From NCBI RefSeq assembly GCF_029392015.1, contig NZ_CP113925.1, positions 2,356,001 through 2,420,000 of the forward strand: a stretch of DNA of 64,000 bases, read 5' to 3'. Made by a program: the position numbers and the translations under genes. Below are positions 16,724 to 27,010 of the stretch, in pieces. The notes beneath the pieces were generated by a model that saw only the letters and a list, made by a program, of their open reading frames with translations, ran no database searches and was not told the origin of the DNA. Every line of letters begins with the position of its first letter. Within the stretch, counting starts at the first letter, position 1. This stretch comes from Bifidobacterium sp. ESL0728. Its GTDB lineage: Bacteria; Actinomycetota; Actinomycetes; Actinomycetales; Bifidobacteriaceae.

Positions 16724-19700
16724 ATGAGTACAAGGAAACAAGCGTCCGATAAAAAAGCACGTAAGGCAATCGTTGCAGGTATAGCAGCGCTCACGAGTAT
16801 GGCCATGCTCATACCAACCGCCTCGGCTCAGGCGGCTCAATTCGGCACCGGCCAGCCTCCCGGAACGAGCCAGGCGAGCGCAGCCCCAGCGGCTTCCCAA
16901 CCAACAGCACCATCGGCAGCAGTTACATCGCAATCGACGACGTACACTTCCCGGTCCTCAGAACCGTCGGCAGCAGCCACATCACAGCCACAATCCGAAA
17001 CACCGAACGTTTCCGGAAACGCAACACAATCCGCGCGATCCACAGCACAACCAACAACAGCAACATCACAGCCGATGACCTTCCCGGCACCTTCAGGAAC
17101 AATAAAGCAGCAAACACCAAGATTGGATGCAGCCCCGTCACGTCTGTCCGCAGCACCGTCGCCAGTGGACGCACGTCTGCAAGCCGCACAGCCATCACAA
17201 AGCCCAACTCTGAACAAACAAAGCATAAACGGCATAAAAGCCGCAACCTCGACGCTGCGCGATCAGGCCGGCAATCCAAGCAATCAGGCCAATAATTCAA
17301 ACGCCCAAGCCGGCACGCAACAAACAAACCCCGGCAATCAGTCAGATCCGAACCAACCTGCTCCGGCCACTCCAACCGCTCAATCCAACTGCGAAATCGG
17401 CAAAAGCACCATCGCACAATGTTTCCCGGACACTGCTCTTGCAACCTCCGTCGCCCGGGCGGGAGGATGGCTGACAACCCCATCCTCCACTTTCACGCAG
17501 CAAATGATCGACAGCATCAAATCATTGTCGTCACCACTCTATCCGTATGTCAACAGCCTCGAAGGCCTGCAGTACCTCACCAACCTCACCAACATCGACT
17601 TCACGTATGGCAAAATTTCCGATCTCGAACCACTGAAAAACCTGACAAACCTCGTTAACATCGACTTGAGCTGCAACCAGATCAGCGATATCAGCAGTCT
17701 CGAGAACCTGACCAACCTCTCCTGGCTCAAACTCAACGGCGCCTACGGCACCAGCTCGCCCACGAACCAAATACATGACCTGACGCCGCTGAGAAAACTC
17801 ACCAAGCTCACCACTCTCGAAGTTAAGTACAACAAGCTCTCCGACCTCAACGGCATCGAAAACCTCACGGCGCTGACCATACTCAAAGCCGACGGCAGCT
17901 CCACGGGCACAACCACCAACAATATCCGCAGCATCGCGCCGTTGAAACATCTGGGCGCGCTCACCAAGCTATCGCTCGGCAACAACGCCATTTCCGATGT
18001 CACGCCGTTTACGCAATTGAGCAATCTCACCGAACTCGATCTGTCGGGCAATAATCTCAACAGCAATCTCAAGCCTCTCGGAAAACTGGACAAGCTGAAC
18101 GTTCTCGACGTGAGCAACACCGGTATCGTCACGATTGATGGGCTCAAGGCACTGGGGCCTCATTTGAGCACATTGGATATCAGCCGCAATGAAATCAGCG
18201 ACCTGACGCCACTCTCCGGCTTCACCGCGCTCGACAATCTGAAGGCTTGGAACAATGAAATCAGCAATCTGACACCGCTGGCAGGGATGAAAAACATCGC
18301 CACCCTCGATCTAAGGGACAACCGTATCAACAGCGTAAAGGGATTTGCGGGACTGAAGAAACTTTACTCGATCAATCTGAGCAACAACTTGATAGAGAAT
18401 ATCGGATCAGACCTGGATGGGATGACCCATCTTCTAGGTCTCGATCTGAGCAAGAACAACATAAGCAGTATTACAACGAAACCGAACGGGCTGACCCACC
18501 TCAGCCAGCTCGACCTGAGCAACAACCGCATCAGCGACATCTCCGGATTGTCCGAACTCACCAGCCTGACAGAACTTGAGTTGCAAGACAATTACATCAC
18601 CGACACCACCCCACTGGCCAAACTGACGTCACTTACCAAGCTCACCCTCGTCTACAACGAAATCGACAACCTCTCCGGCCTCTCAAATCTCCACGGCCTT
18701 GAAAAACGCCACGGCAAAAGCTGGAATGAAGTGGACCTCAACCTGAGCAACAACCACATCAGCGACCTCACACCGCTTTCCACACTTACCGGCCTCTCGA
18801 GCCTCGACCTGAGCAACAACCGCATCAGCGACTTGAAACCGTTGGAAACTCTCACCGACCTCGGCAGCCTCGCCAGTAAGGAAAACATGGTTTCCATCGG
18901 CAATTCAGCGCTGATACTCGACTCCAACCGCATCACCGACATCTCCCCGCTGAGCAAGCTCGTCAAGCTTCCCTGCGTCGATTTGAGAAATAACCATATC
19001 AGCGACCTCACACCGATCAAATCCATGCCGACCCTCATTGGCTTCGACCTACAGAACAACGACATCAACGACCTCACACCGCTCGCCGGCAACTCGGGCC
19101 TTGTCTCCGGCATAACCGTGGACTACTCCACCCGACGCGGCGAGCTCAATCTCAACCAGAACCACATCAGCGACCTCACACCGATCGCCAGCTTCGCCGA
19201 CAATCTGGGGCAGCTCAAACTCATGCAGCAAACCATCGAGCAACCTTGGCAGCAATCGCCTGCCTCGACCACGCTCAACAGCGCAAAACTCTCTGACGGA
19301 AGTTTTGCCAAAGTCACTTCCACCAACCCGATAAAAGGGGCGACCTATGACAAGAACGCCGGCAAAGTCACATTCAGCGGCCTGAACGGTCTTAAGCAGG
19401 TATCCCTTAATTTCGAAGATATTCAACTTTTCGGCATCTACGGTTCACATGCAACCTATTCCGGTACCATCACCCGACCACTGATGGCCCGGCATACCGT
19501 GACATTCGACTATGGCTACGAAGGCTCCACCTCGACGTCATATCAAGTTTTCGACGGCGACCGAGTCTCTTACCCGTCACCGAACCGTGCAGGCTACCGG
19601 TTCGACAAGTGGCAAATCCAGCAGGACAGCAAATGGGTCGACTATAACATGACCGCCCCTGTCACGAAGGACATCACACTGAGAGCCACGTGGATAAAGC

Positions 19701-22700
19701 TAGAAGAACCAGTGGCATCCACATGCACCATCCTCTTCAATACCGGTGACGCACAAGTCGCCGTTCCTGCCCAGGAAATCCAATGCGGAGGCCATGCCAC
19801 CTCCCCCGTGCCGCCGACATACCCCGGTTACACTTTCGGGGGATGGCAGGCCGAAAACTACGGGAGATTGGAGGTTATCAGTCTGAAGACGACGATTTTC
19901 CGGGAAGACACCACCGTTTTCGCCAAATGGATCCGCGCTTATCACACCGTCAAATTCGACACCGGCGAAGGGGGCACCTCCATCGCTTCGAGAAATGTAG
20001 CCGAGGGCGACCCCGTCGGAGCCGTGGAAAATCCCACGCGTCCCGGCTATACGTTTGTCGGCTGGCAGATAGACAACGACGGAAAGCTGACCGATTACAA
20101 CACGAACGCCGCGGTGACCGACGACATCACGCTCGTCGCCAAGTGGGCACCGCTGATCCATATCGTCACTTTCTATATCGATACGGAAGCCGGCATAACC
20201 GAGACCACCAAGGTCAACGACAATACCCCCGTCACCAAGCCGGGTGACCCGACACGGGAACATTGGAAGTTTACCGGGTGGAAATACTATAACAATACCC
20301 ACGATTTGATCGATTACGATTTCTCCACGCCGGTGACCACGAACCTTGCCCTCTACGCCCAATGGGAACGAATCATGAGAACGGTTTCGTTCGACACCGG
20401 CCAAGGCGGCAGCACCGTAAAGCAGATGACCGTGGCCGACGGCGACAGCTTCATCGCCCCTCCCGACCCGACGCGTCAGGGTTACGAGTTCATTTCCTGG
20501 CAGGTCAAGGACAGCAACGGGAAGCTGAGCGACTACGACTTCAGCGCCCAGGTGCTTTCGGACCTCACCCTTCACGCCAATTGGAAACGCATCGTCCACA
20601 CGGTCAGCTTTGAGACCGGTGAAGGCGCGACACAGTTCAAGCCCATCAGAGTGGGCGACGGCGACGTGATAGGCGAGCTCAACAAACCGTCACGCCCTGG
20701 TTACCGCTTCCACACCTGGCTGATACGCCAAGGATCTGAACTGGTCGAATACGATACGTTTAAAACGCCGGTGACCGGCGACATCACCCTGATCGCCGAT
20801 TGGACGCCCATCACCTACAAAGTGATTTTCGACGACCCGCTCAACGGCACTACATGGACAACCAACGTCGCCGAAAACGCAACACTGACCGACGTGGCAC
20901 CCAAACCGACTTGTTTCGGATACACATTAGGCGGATGGAAGTTTGACCAAGACGGCCACGGCACGTTCGTCGACTACGACCTTGCCACCCCCGTCACCCA
21001 CAACATCAGGCTGGTGGCCAACTGGATTCCCAACGTGTATACCGTCACCTTCGACACAGGAAAGGACGCCACCACCATAACGCCAAAGAAGGTGAAATAT
21101 AACGATACCATCGGCACGGTCACCCCTCCGACCCGCAAGGGTTACACCTTCGTGTGCTGGCGAATCGACGACGGCAAAGGAAACCTGACCGACTACGACA
21201 CCAGCACCCCTGTCACCGGCGACATCACCCTGTACGCCAAGTGGACGCCCACACCGTTCACCGTTACCTTCAACACCGGCGGCAAGGCAACCCCGGTAAA
21301 GAAACAATCTGTAATACCTGGGCAGACGGCCAGCGTCCCCGACAACCCGTCACTGGCGAACTACGCTTTCGGCGGTTGGAAGACCAATGCCGACTTCACC
21401 GGCGCAAACTACGATTTCTCGCAACCAGTGACCCACGACCTGACGCTTTATGCCAAATGGGTGCCGGACTGGGGCTGCACGCTTGGGCAAAGCAGTCTGA
21501 TCCAGTGCGTACCCGACCGGATGCTCGCCAAAGTCATCGCCCGCAAGCTGCATATCGACGTGACATCCAAGCTCACCCAGCAATTCGTCGACTCCGTCAC
21601 CGACCTGGATGCCAGCAACGCCTATGTCAGAGACCTCACCGGCATTGAAAACTTCTCGAACCTTAGAACTCTTGAACTTTCCGGCAATAGCTTGAGGAGC
21701 ATCACACCGTTGGGATCGCTCAGCAAGCTCACGAGCGTCGAACTTTCCCACAACGCGATTTCCGACGCAAGTCCTCTGGCTCAGCTGCCGAATCTCGTTT
21801 CCTTCGATTTGACCCAACAAGCTTTGGACGACGATGTCATAGCGCCTCTGCCCGCAACCATCAATCTGCCGGGAATGACAAATGTGGACACCGTCAATGT
21901 CTCCTGCAGCACTAACGGATGCACCGCCACTGTCTTTGGGCCACAAAGCATCGACGTGAGAACCGTGCGCATCGACGGGCCTCTGAACGCCAAGCAGCTC
22001 GATGTTGTCTTTGACGAGTCGGGAACGGTAGGCCATGCCCAAGGCCACATCGGCGGCACCATACATGTCCAAGTCTCTCGCCCCGGCGGCGGCGATAGCG
22101 GCAGTGGCAGTGGTTCGCATAAGCCAAAACCGCCAGCACCTTCGAAAGAGCCGATATCCTACACCGTCTACTTCAACACCGAAGGCGGCAGCGAAGTCGA
22201 TCCGGTGACCCTGCACGACGGGGACAAGGTGACGTCGCCCAAGACCACCCGTGAAGGCTACAAGCTCAAGGGCTGGAAGATCATCAAGGACGGCACCACC
22301 GATCTTGTCGATTACGATATGGATACCCCCGTCACGCGCGACATCACCCTGCACGCCGACTGGGTGAGGGGCGAGGCGCCAACGCCCGTGACCCATAAGG
22401 TTTCCTTCGACACCAACGGTGGCAACGCCATCGAACAGATGACCGTGAACGACGGCGAGAACCTGGAAGGCAAGGTCACACCGCCGACCCGCGAAGGCTA
22501 CACCTTCAGGGGATGGCAGATCCAGCAGGACGGCAAATGGGAGGACTACGACCTTAAAACCCCCGTCACCAATGACCTCAACCTGAAGGCTCAATGGGAA
22601 CAGAACACGGTTCCCGGCACACCCGACCAGCCAGGTAACCCTGATAAACCCGGCAATCCGGATCAACCAGGTAAGCCAGATCAGCCAAGTCATCCCGACA

Positions 22701-23611
22701 AACCCGGCAACCCGGATGCTCCCGGCAACCCGGATGCTCCCGGCAACCCCGACCAACCAGGGAACCCCGGTACTCCCGGTACTCCCGGCACTCCCGGCAC
22801 TCCCGGTACTCCCGGCAATCCCGGCACTCCCGGCACTCCCGGCACTCCCGGCAATCCCGGCAATCCGAGTAACCCAGGCAATCCCGGCACGCCAGGCAAC
22901 CCTGGAGAATCCGGCACTCCCGGAACCCCGTCAAAACCCGGCTCAGGAACCGGCAGCGGGAACACTGCCGACAACGGCAAGCCCGGAGCACCTTCCGGCC
23001 CGATTGCCCCCGTCTCCCCGACGCTGCCCTACCCGGCAGGAGGCAACAGCCCGGTCGCCATCGCCCAGCCCGGTCTCAGCGTGCAACCCGGTTTGGCAGG
23101 CGGGCGTTCCAACCCGGGCGCTCAGGGCGTCAGCACCAGCCGCACCGGCAATGCGGGCGGCCACAACGCCACCACCAACGGTTCTGCAAACCCGGCCGGC
23201 GCACAGAACGGCAACACCTCGACAACGCCCGCACCGCAGAACCCGGCCGACGGCGACGCCTCCCCGAACGCCACCAGCAAGCCGCGCCCGCGCCCGAAGT
23301 GCATGCCCGACGACGTGGCCCGCAGGCTCGACGCCAAGGCCAAGGCCAGCCACAAGGCCGGCTGGCTCGTCTCCGACGGCACCGCTCAGGGCGAGAACGC
23401 CGGATGGAAGGACTCCGACTACGTCGGCCTGCCCAAGTGCTCCATCGCCCAATCAGACGCCACCCCGGCCAAGAGCGTCCACAACGGCTTCAACCTCTGG
23501 TGGCTCATCCTGCTGGCCGCCATCGTACTCGCCGCGACCATCGGCTACCTGATCAAACGCCACAGCGACGCCCAACGCGCCACCGAAGCCGCACACTGGG
23601 AAGGCAGATAA
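16724..23611 (+). CDS. Giant LRR/B-repeat/collagen-like surface protein
   Basis: About 2295 residues, extracellular and membrane-anchored. Signal peptide: IVAGIAALTSMAMLIPTASA; Ser/Thr/Pro/Gln-rich stalk to about 220. Cys223-x9-Cys-Phe-Pro-Asp cap, then a long internalin-type LRR array (about 266-816). Nine B repeats (FDTGEGG...GW...AKW) fill about 923-1582. A second cap (CTLGQSSLIQCVPD) and short LRR stretch follow (1585-1702), then two more B repeats (1810-1960), a collagen-like PGNP/PGTP region (1964-2068) and an Asn/Pro stalk. The end has PKCMP...PKC, WWLILLAAIVLAATIGYL and a charged tail; there is no sortase motif. GAGGGAA precedes the ATG at 16724; in-frame ATGs at 16712 and 16655 are less likely. 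Ligand unknown. Confidence 0.8.
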   Translation: MSTRKQASDKKARKAIVAGIAALTSMAMLIPTASAQAAQFGTGQPPGTSQASAAPAASQPTAPSAAVTSQSTTYTSRSSEPSAAATSQPQSETPNVSGNATQSARSTAQPTTATSQPMTFPAPSGTIKQQTPRLDAAPSRLSAAPSPVDARLQAAQPSQSPTLNKQSINGIKAATSTLRDQAGNPSNQANNSNAQAGTQQTNPGNQSDPNQPAPATPTAQSNCEIGKSTIAQCFPDTALATSVARAGGWLTTPSSTFTQQMIDSIKSLSSPLYPYVNSLEGLQYLTNLTNIDFTYGKISDLEPLKNLTNLVNIDLSCNQISDISSLENLTNLSWLKLNGAYGTSSPTNQIHDLTPLRKLTKLTTLEVKYNKLSDLNGIENLTALTILKADGSSTGTTTNNIRSIAPLKHLGALTKLSLGNNAISDVTPFTQLSNLTELDLSGNNLNSNLKPLGKLDKLNVLDVSNTGIVTIDGLKALGPHLSTLDISRNEISDLTPLSGFTALDNLKAWNNEISNLTPLAGMKNIATLDLRDNRINSVKGFAGLKKLYSINLSNNLIENIGSDLDGMTHLLGLDLSKNNISSITTKPNGLTHLSQLDLSNNRISDISGLSELTSLTELELQDNYITDTTPLAKLTSLTKLTLVYNEIDNLSGLSNLHGLEKRHGKSWNEVDLNLSNNHISDLTPLSTLTGLSSLDLSNNRISDLKPLETLTDLGSLASKENMVSIGNSALILDSNRITDISPLSKLVKLPCVDLRNNHISDLTPIKSMPTLIGFDLQNNDINDLTPLAGNSGLVSGITVDYSTRRGELNLNQNHISDLTPIASFADNLGQLKLMQQTIEQPWQQSPASTTLNSAKLSDGSFAKVTSTNPIKGATYDKNAGKVTFSGLNGLKQVSLNFEDIQLFGIYGSHATYSGTITRPLMARHTVTFDYGYEGSTSTSYQVFDGDRVSYPSPNRAGYRFDKWQIQQDSKWVDYNMTAPVTKDITLRATWIKLEEPVASTCTILFNTGDAQVAVPAQEIQCGGHATSPVPPTYPGYTFGGWQAENYGRLEVISLKTTIFREDTTVFAKWIRAYHTVKFDTGEGGTSIASRNVAEGDPVGAVENPTRPGYTFVGWQIDNDGKLTDYNTNAAVTDDITLVAKWAPLIHIVTFYIDTEAGITETTKVNDNTPVTKPGDPTREHWKFTGWKYYNNTHDLIDYDFSTPVTTNLALYAQWERIMRTVSFDTGQGGSTVKQMTVADGDSFIAPPDPTRQGYEFISWQVKDSNGKLSDYDFSAQVLSDLTLHANWKRIVHTVSFETGEGATQFKPIRVGDGDVIGELNKPSRPGYRFHTWLIRQGSELVEYDTFKTPVTGDITLIADWTPITYKVIFDDPLNGTTWTTNVAENATLTDVAPKPTCFGYTLGGWKFDQDGHGTFVDYDLATPVTHNIRLVANWIPNVYTVTFDTGKDATTITPKKVKYNDTIGTVTPPTRKGYTFVCWRIDDGKGNLTDYDTSTPVTGDITLYAKWTPTPFTVTFNTGGKATPVKKQSVIPGQTASVPDNPSLANYAFGGWKTNADFTGANYDFSQPVTHDLTLYAKWVPDWGCTLGQSSLIQCVPDRMLAKVIARKLHIDVTSKLTQQFVDSVTDLDASNAYVRDLTGIENFSNLRTLELSGNSLRSITPLGSLSKLTSVELSHNAISDASPLAQLPNLVSFDLTQQALDDDVIAPLPATINLPGMTNVDTVNVSCSTNGCTATVFGPQSIDVRTVRIDGPLNAKQLDVVFDESGTVGHAQGHIGGTIHVQVSRPGGGDSGSGSGSHKPKPPAPSKEPISYTVYFNTEGGSEVDPVTLHDGDKVTSPKTTREGYKLKGWKIIKDGTTDLVDYDMDTPVTRDITLHADWVRGEAPTPVTHKVSFDTNGGNAIEQMTVNDGENLEGKVTPPTREGYTFRGWQIQQDGKWEDYDLKTPVTNDLNLKAQWEQNTVPGTPDQPGNPDKPGNPDQPGKPDQPSHPDKPGNPDAPGNPDAPGNPDQPGNPGTPGTPGTPGTPGTPGNPGTPGTPGTPGNPGNPSNPGNPGTPGNPGESGTPGTPSKPGSGTGSGNTADNGKPGAPSGPIAPVSPTLPYPAGGNSPVAIAQPGLSVQPGLAGGRSNPGAQGVSTSRTGNAGGHNATTNGSANPAGAQNGNTSTTPAPQNPADGDASPNATSKPRPRPKCMPDDVARRLDAKAKASHKAGWLVSDGTAQGENAGWKDSDYVGLPKCSIAQSDATPAKSVHNGFNLWWLILLAAIVLAATIGYLIKRHSDAQRATEAAHWEGR
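22615..22930 (+). repeat. Collagen-like Pro-Gly repeat tract
   Basis: Short repeats encode PGNP-D-P and then PGTPGTP units, giving Gly at nearly every third residue. The runs of CCCGGCACT-like units are nearly identical and suggest recent slippage or unequal exchange. This forms a stiff spacer near the membrane anchor of the giant protein. Confidence 0.85.
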
Positions 23612-23672
23612 AAGCGAAGAACCGAACAATCGGGTTAAATAACTGAACCAACGACAACCACAAACCCAACAG

Positions 23673-23746
23673 AACGCCCCGGCAACAGCAACGCTTTCGC
23701 AAACTTCGGTCAAGTGAAAACGCAAACTGTTGCCAGGGCGTTTCTC
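23673..23746 (+). terminator. Terminator of the giant LRR gene (duplicated type)
   Basis: AACGCCCCGGCAACAG (23673-23688) pairs with CTGTTGCCAGGGCGTTT (23727-23743), then TCTC. The whole segment, including the AACGCTTTCGCAAACTTCGG loop, recurs almost unchanged after the next LRR gene at 26715. Confidence 0.85.
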
Positions 23747-23863
23747 TATATTCTGGATTCGAATAAATGCCTTATAAGAAACTTCTGTACATGCAACTGT
23801 CCTATAAGTAACTGTCTCACGAGTAGGCTACCCATCAGACAGTTAATATTTAATCCTTAAGAA

Positions 23864-23939
23864 GCCGGTTCCGGCTGACGTGCGTAAATCGTTCGAATCG
23901 GGCTCTTTCGGCATCAGATTCGTCTCCACCGATGACCTG
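23864..23939. repeat. 76-bp intergenic element, copy 1
   Basis: This 76-bp stretch matches 26797-26872 at about 60 positions, with no gaps. In one plus-strand frame both copies read as similar peptides (KSFESGSFGIRFVSTDDL here, KSFESDSFGLKFVSTDEI there), and about half of the codon changes are silent, so it may be the remnant of a coding sequence. The remaining intergenic DNA from 23747 to 24181 holds no gene that can be supported. Confidence 0.6.
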
Positions 23940-24181
23940 TATCGCAGGTTGTAAGCCGCGCGCCCAAGAGACCTCCAACTCGATTTGACTGGAAACAGGG
24001 GATGAAGCCGCCACCGTCACGCACACTTTTATGTTGGCTGCCGCAATCCCCCAACAGTCCATTGCATCCAATACCGTTTCTTACGTTCTTCGGCCGCAGC
24101 CACCGAATCATCGGGGGCGGTCACCTTCAGATACCTGCCACCAACCGTTGATACGAGCCTGGTCCGGGCCGATTATTCATT

Positions 24182-24227
24182 TAAAACGTTACATCCGCCA
24201 CTATTTATATAATGTGTCATATATAAT
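24182..24227 (+). promoter_or_regulatory. Shared promoter element before LRR protein 2
   Basis: TAAAACGTTA (24182-24191) and TATAATCAAA starting at 24222 occur 40 bp apart. The same two words occur 39 bp apart before the next LRR gene. A further TATAAT lies at 24208-24213 with AACGTT in the -35 position. Confidence 0.5.
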
Positions 24228-24313
24228 CAAATATTGTTAATCAGTTCGTCGATCCCAACCAGGGCACCATCGCCACAGCGCATCGGAACAGACACAAGAG
24301 AACGAAGAAGATC

Positions 24314-26695
24314 ATGAGCGGAAAGCACAGCCAAGGGAAACCTCGCACACACAAGTTCGTAGTCGCATCGATCGCGGCCATAGCCGGCATCGCGATGCTC
24401 GCACCCACCGTCGGCGCCATGGCCGGCGAAACCACGCCAGCCCAGCAGGCCGAGACCCAATCCAGCACACAGGCGCCAAACCCAGCAAGCGCCGCACCCT
24501 CCAGCTCAGCCACGGGCGCAAGCCCCGCAGCCACCGAGCCTACCCCCGACAAAGCCAATACGAAGCAGGACGCGAAAATCACGGTAAAGCAGGGCAGGGA
24601 AACGAGGACAGACAGCCTCAATCGGGCACAAGACGATACAACGAGCGCCGAGAAAGCAGCTCCCGAATCAAAGACGACGACCTCAGGCAGCCGTTCGATC
24701 ACCAAGCCGAGCAAGGCCCAGCTCACCCCGCGCACCCTGCAGCCATCCGCCCAAGGTCCGACCCCCGGCCCGCGAAGCACTTGCATTGTCAATACCAGCA
24801 CCATCGCTCAGTGCTTCCCCGACCCCGCCCTCGCCGACATGATAGCCAGACAAGAAAGCGCTACGACCACCTCCGTATTCACACAAAGTATGGTCGACAG
24901 TACAACCAATGTCGGGGGAATAGGAGACATCCAAAGTCTTGACGGATTGGAGAACCTGCCCAATCTTCGAATCATCAACTTCGGCGGCAACCACATCAAC
25001 GATATCAGTGCCCTGGCGACCCTCACCAACCTCACCGATGTCGATCTCATGGACAACCAAATCACGAACATCTCAGCATTGAGAAATCTCACCAACCTCA
25101 CCGAGCTCAGCCTCTATTACAACGAGATAACCGATATCAGCCCGTTGAGCAACCTCACCGGCCTCACCACGCTCTACCTCTACAGCAATAAAATCAATGA
25201 CATCTCGCCGCTGACGAACCTCACCAACCTCACCGAGCTTTATCTCAACCAAAACCACATCAGCAACGTCACACCCTTGGCCGGCATGAGGGCTCTCGAA
25301 AAGCTCGACATCTCAAGCAATTCAATCACCAACATCAGTACACTTTCCAGTCTCACCAGTCTCAAAACCCTCGGTGCCAACAGGAATGAAATCACTGATT
25401 TTTCTCCGCTCAGACCCTTGGCACCCACTTTGGGTAGCCTCGATCTGAGCTATACCAAGAGCCACGACTTGCGCCCGCTGGCAGGCCTCACCAATCTTTA
25501 CAGCCTTAGTCTGGTCGACGACAAAGTCGTCAATTCGGACCTCAACCAGCTGAGCGGTTTGGTCAATCTCGGCTATCTCGATCTCGACAAGAACGACATC
25601 AGCGACATCACCCCGTTGCGAAGCCTGACCAAAATGCTCGAATTCGAATTCAATGACAACAAGGTCGCCGACATCTCCATCCTGAGGAACTTTACGAAGC
25701 TCTCGGAAATCCATATGGACAACAACCTGTTTGACGGCATTGAGGAGCTGACTGGTCTGAGCCAGCTCGATGACGTCTCAGTCTCCAACGACAAGGTCAG
25801 CGACCTCACACCGCTCACAAATAAGACCCAACTCCGCATGCTTTATTTCGATAATGATACGGTCAGCGACCTCACACCTCTGCAGAACGACAAGGACCTC
25901 GACTGGATCTCCGGCTACAACAACAAAATCACCAGCATCGCCCCGCTGGCGGATCATCAATGGCTAGACATCATGGCGCTCGGAGGCAACGCCATCAGCG
26001 ACATCACCCCTGCGGCCCATCTTTCGAGTCTGGACCGTTTCTATATGTCAGGCAACCACATCAGCGACGTCACACCGTTGGCAAGTGATACAGCTTTGAC
26101 GCAAGTCCAAATCGGCGGCAACGCTATCAGCGACCTCTCTCCCTTGAAGACATTGACCAATGTCAGTACCATCTACGCAGAAAATCAGCATGTCGAATTG
26201 CCTGCGATGAGTTCGTGGCCCCTGACCATCGAAACCGCCAAAAACGTCGACGGCTCCCACGTCGCGCCCACCACTCTTACCCAATCGGGCATGTCTTACG
26301 ACCCAACTACCGGAATCGCCAGCTGGATGAGAAGCGACCTCGGCCCTGACTTGACGGCAACCCTGTCCTTCAGCTCCGTTTATGGCGCCAGCGGGCCAAT
26401 CGACAGCGATTTCACCGGCACCATCACGCGCAAATACGTAGACCCGGCCACAACCCCTGCCCCTGCACCGACGCCGGCACCAGGCACCACAACACCAGCT
26501 CCATCACAGAAACAACCGGCACCGCAACAACAGCAGCAAGCATCAAAAACCGCTCAGAAAGCCAATTCGGCCTCTGGCCAACCGCTTGCGACTACCGGCA
26601 GCGTCGTGCTCCCCACCATCTTGGCAATGGCAGTTCTCATGGTTGCAGGAACAGTAACAGTTGTTGCAGTCCGCGCCAAGAAACACCAGGCATAA
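24314..26695 (+). CDS. Internalin-like LRR surface protein 2, LATTGS-anchored
   Basis: 793 residues, exported and probably sortase-linked to the wall. Signal peptide: VASIAAIAGIAMLAPTVGAMA, after a basic start. A Thr/Gln/Ala-rich stalk runs to about 150. Cys157-x9-Cys-Phe-Pro-Asp starts the cap, and a long array of 22-residue LRRs (ISDITPLRSLTKMLEFEF style) spans about 205-640. An adjacent Ig-like segment and a Pro/Ala/Gln-rich spacer follow, then LATTGS, a hydrophobic helix and a short basic tail, fitting the LAxTG class E sortase signal common in high-GC actinobacteria. There are no B repeats. Ribosome-binding site AAGAAG. Its N-terminal 35 residues are nearly identical to those of the next LRR protein, indicating duplication. 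Ligand unknown. Confidence 0.8.
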   Translation: MSGKHSQGKPRTHKFVVASIAAIAGIAMLAPTVGAMAGETTPAQQAETQSSTQAPNPASAAPSSSATGASPAATEPTPDKANTKQDAKITVKQGRETRTDSLNRAQDDTTSAEKAAPESKTTTSGSRSITKPSKAQLTPRTLQPSAQGPTPGPRSTCIVNTSTIAQCFPDPALADMIARQESATTTSVFTQSMVDSTTNVGGIGDIQSLDGLENLPNLRIINFGGNHINDISALATLTNLTDVDLMDNQITNISALRNLTNLTELSLYYNEITDISPLSNLTGLTTLYLYSNKINDISPLTNLTNLTELYLNQNHISNVTPLAGMRALEKLDISSNSITNISTLSSLTSLKTLGANRNEITDFSPLRPLAPTLGSLDLSYTKSHDLRPLAGLTNLYSLSLVDDKVVNSDLNQLSGLVNLGYLDLDKNDISDITPLRSLTKMLEFEFNDNKVADISILRNFTKLSEIHMDNNLFDGIEELTGLSQLDDVSVSNDKVSDLTPLTNKTQLRMLYFDNDTVSDLTPLQNDKDLDWISGYNNKITSIAPLADHQWLDIMALGGNAISDITPAAHLSSLDRFYMSGNHISDVTPLASDTALTQVQIGGNAISDLSPLKTLTNVSTIYAENQHVELPAMSSWPLTIETAKNVDGSHVAPTTLTQSGMSYDPTTGIASWMRSDLGPDLTATLSFSSVYGASGPIDSDFTGTITRKYVDPATTPAPAPTPAPGTTTPAPSQKQPAPQQQQQASKTAQKANSASGQPLATTGSVVLPTILAMAVLMVAGTVTVVAVRAKKHQA

Positions 26696-26714
26696 GCCAC
26701 CGCAAACCCAACAG

Positions 26715-26788
26715 AACGCCCCGGCAACAGCAACGCTTTCGCAAACTTCGGTCAAGTGAAAACGCAAACTGTTGCCGGGGCGTTTCTC
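26715..26788 (+). terminator. Terminator of LRR protein 2 (copy of 23673)
   Basis: AACGCCCCGGCAACAG (26715-26730) pairs perfectly with CTGTTGCCGGGGCGTTT (26769-26785), then CTC. It is almost identical to the terminator of the giant gene, including the flank CAAACCCAACAG. Confidence 0.85.
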
Positions 26789-26796
26789 ATGTTTCA

Positions 26797-26872
26797 GCCG
26801 GTTCCAGCTGACATGTGTAAATCGTTCGAATCCGACTCTTTCGGATTGAAGTTTGTCTCGACCGACGAGATA
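26797..26872. repeat. 76-bp intergenic element, copy 2
   Basis: Second copy of the element at 23864, here immediately after the terminator arm rather than 120 bp downstream. The readable peptide frame continues from the terminator arm through the element without a stop until 26962, but has no ribosome-binding site. Confidence 0.6.
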
Positions 26873-27010
26873 CGCCAAAGTCCGCAGGCCACGAAACCGT
26901 CATCGTCTGCCCGGTGTCGCACCGTAATCGGCGACTTGTTGCCAACAGTCGACTTTAAATAAATACCGCTCAGCCCCAAATCGAGATGGTTTACCGTCCA
27001 TCGTTCTCTA

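Noticed and set aside
26756..26962. 68-codon frame through the terminator and 76-bp element as a small gene
   Set aside because: No ribosome-binding site, begins inside a terminator arm, and the other copy of the element does not keep the same upstream frame.
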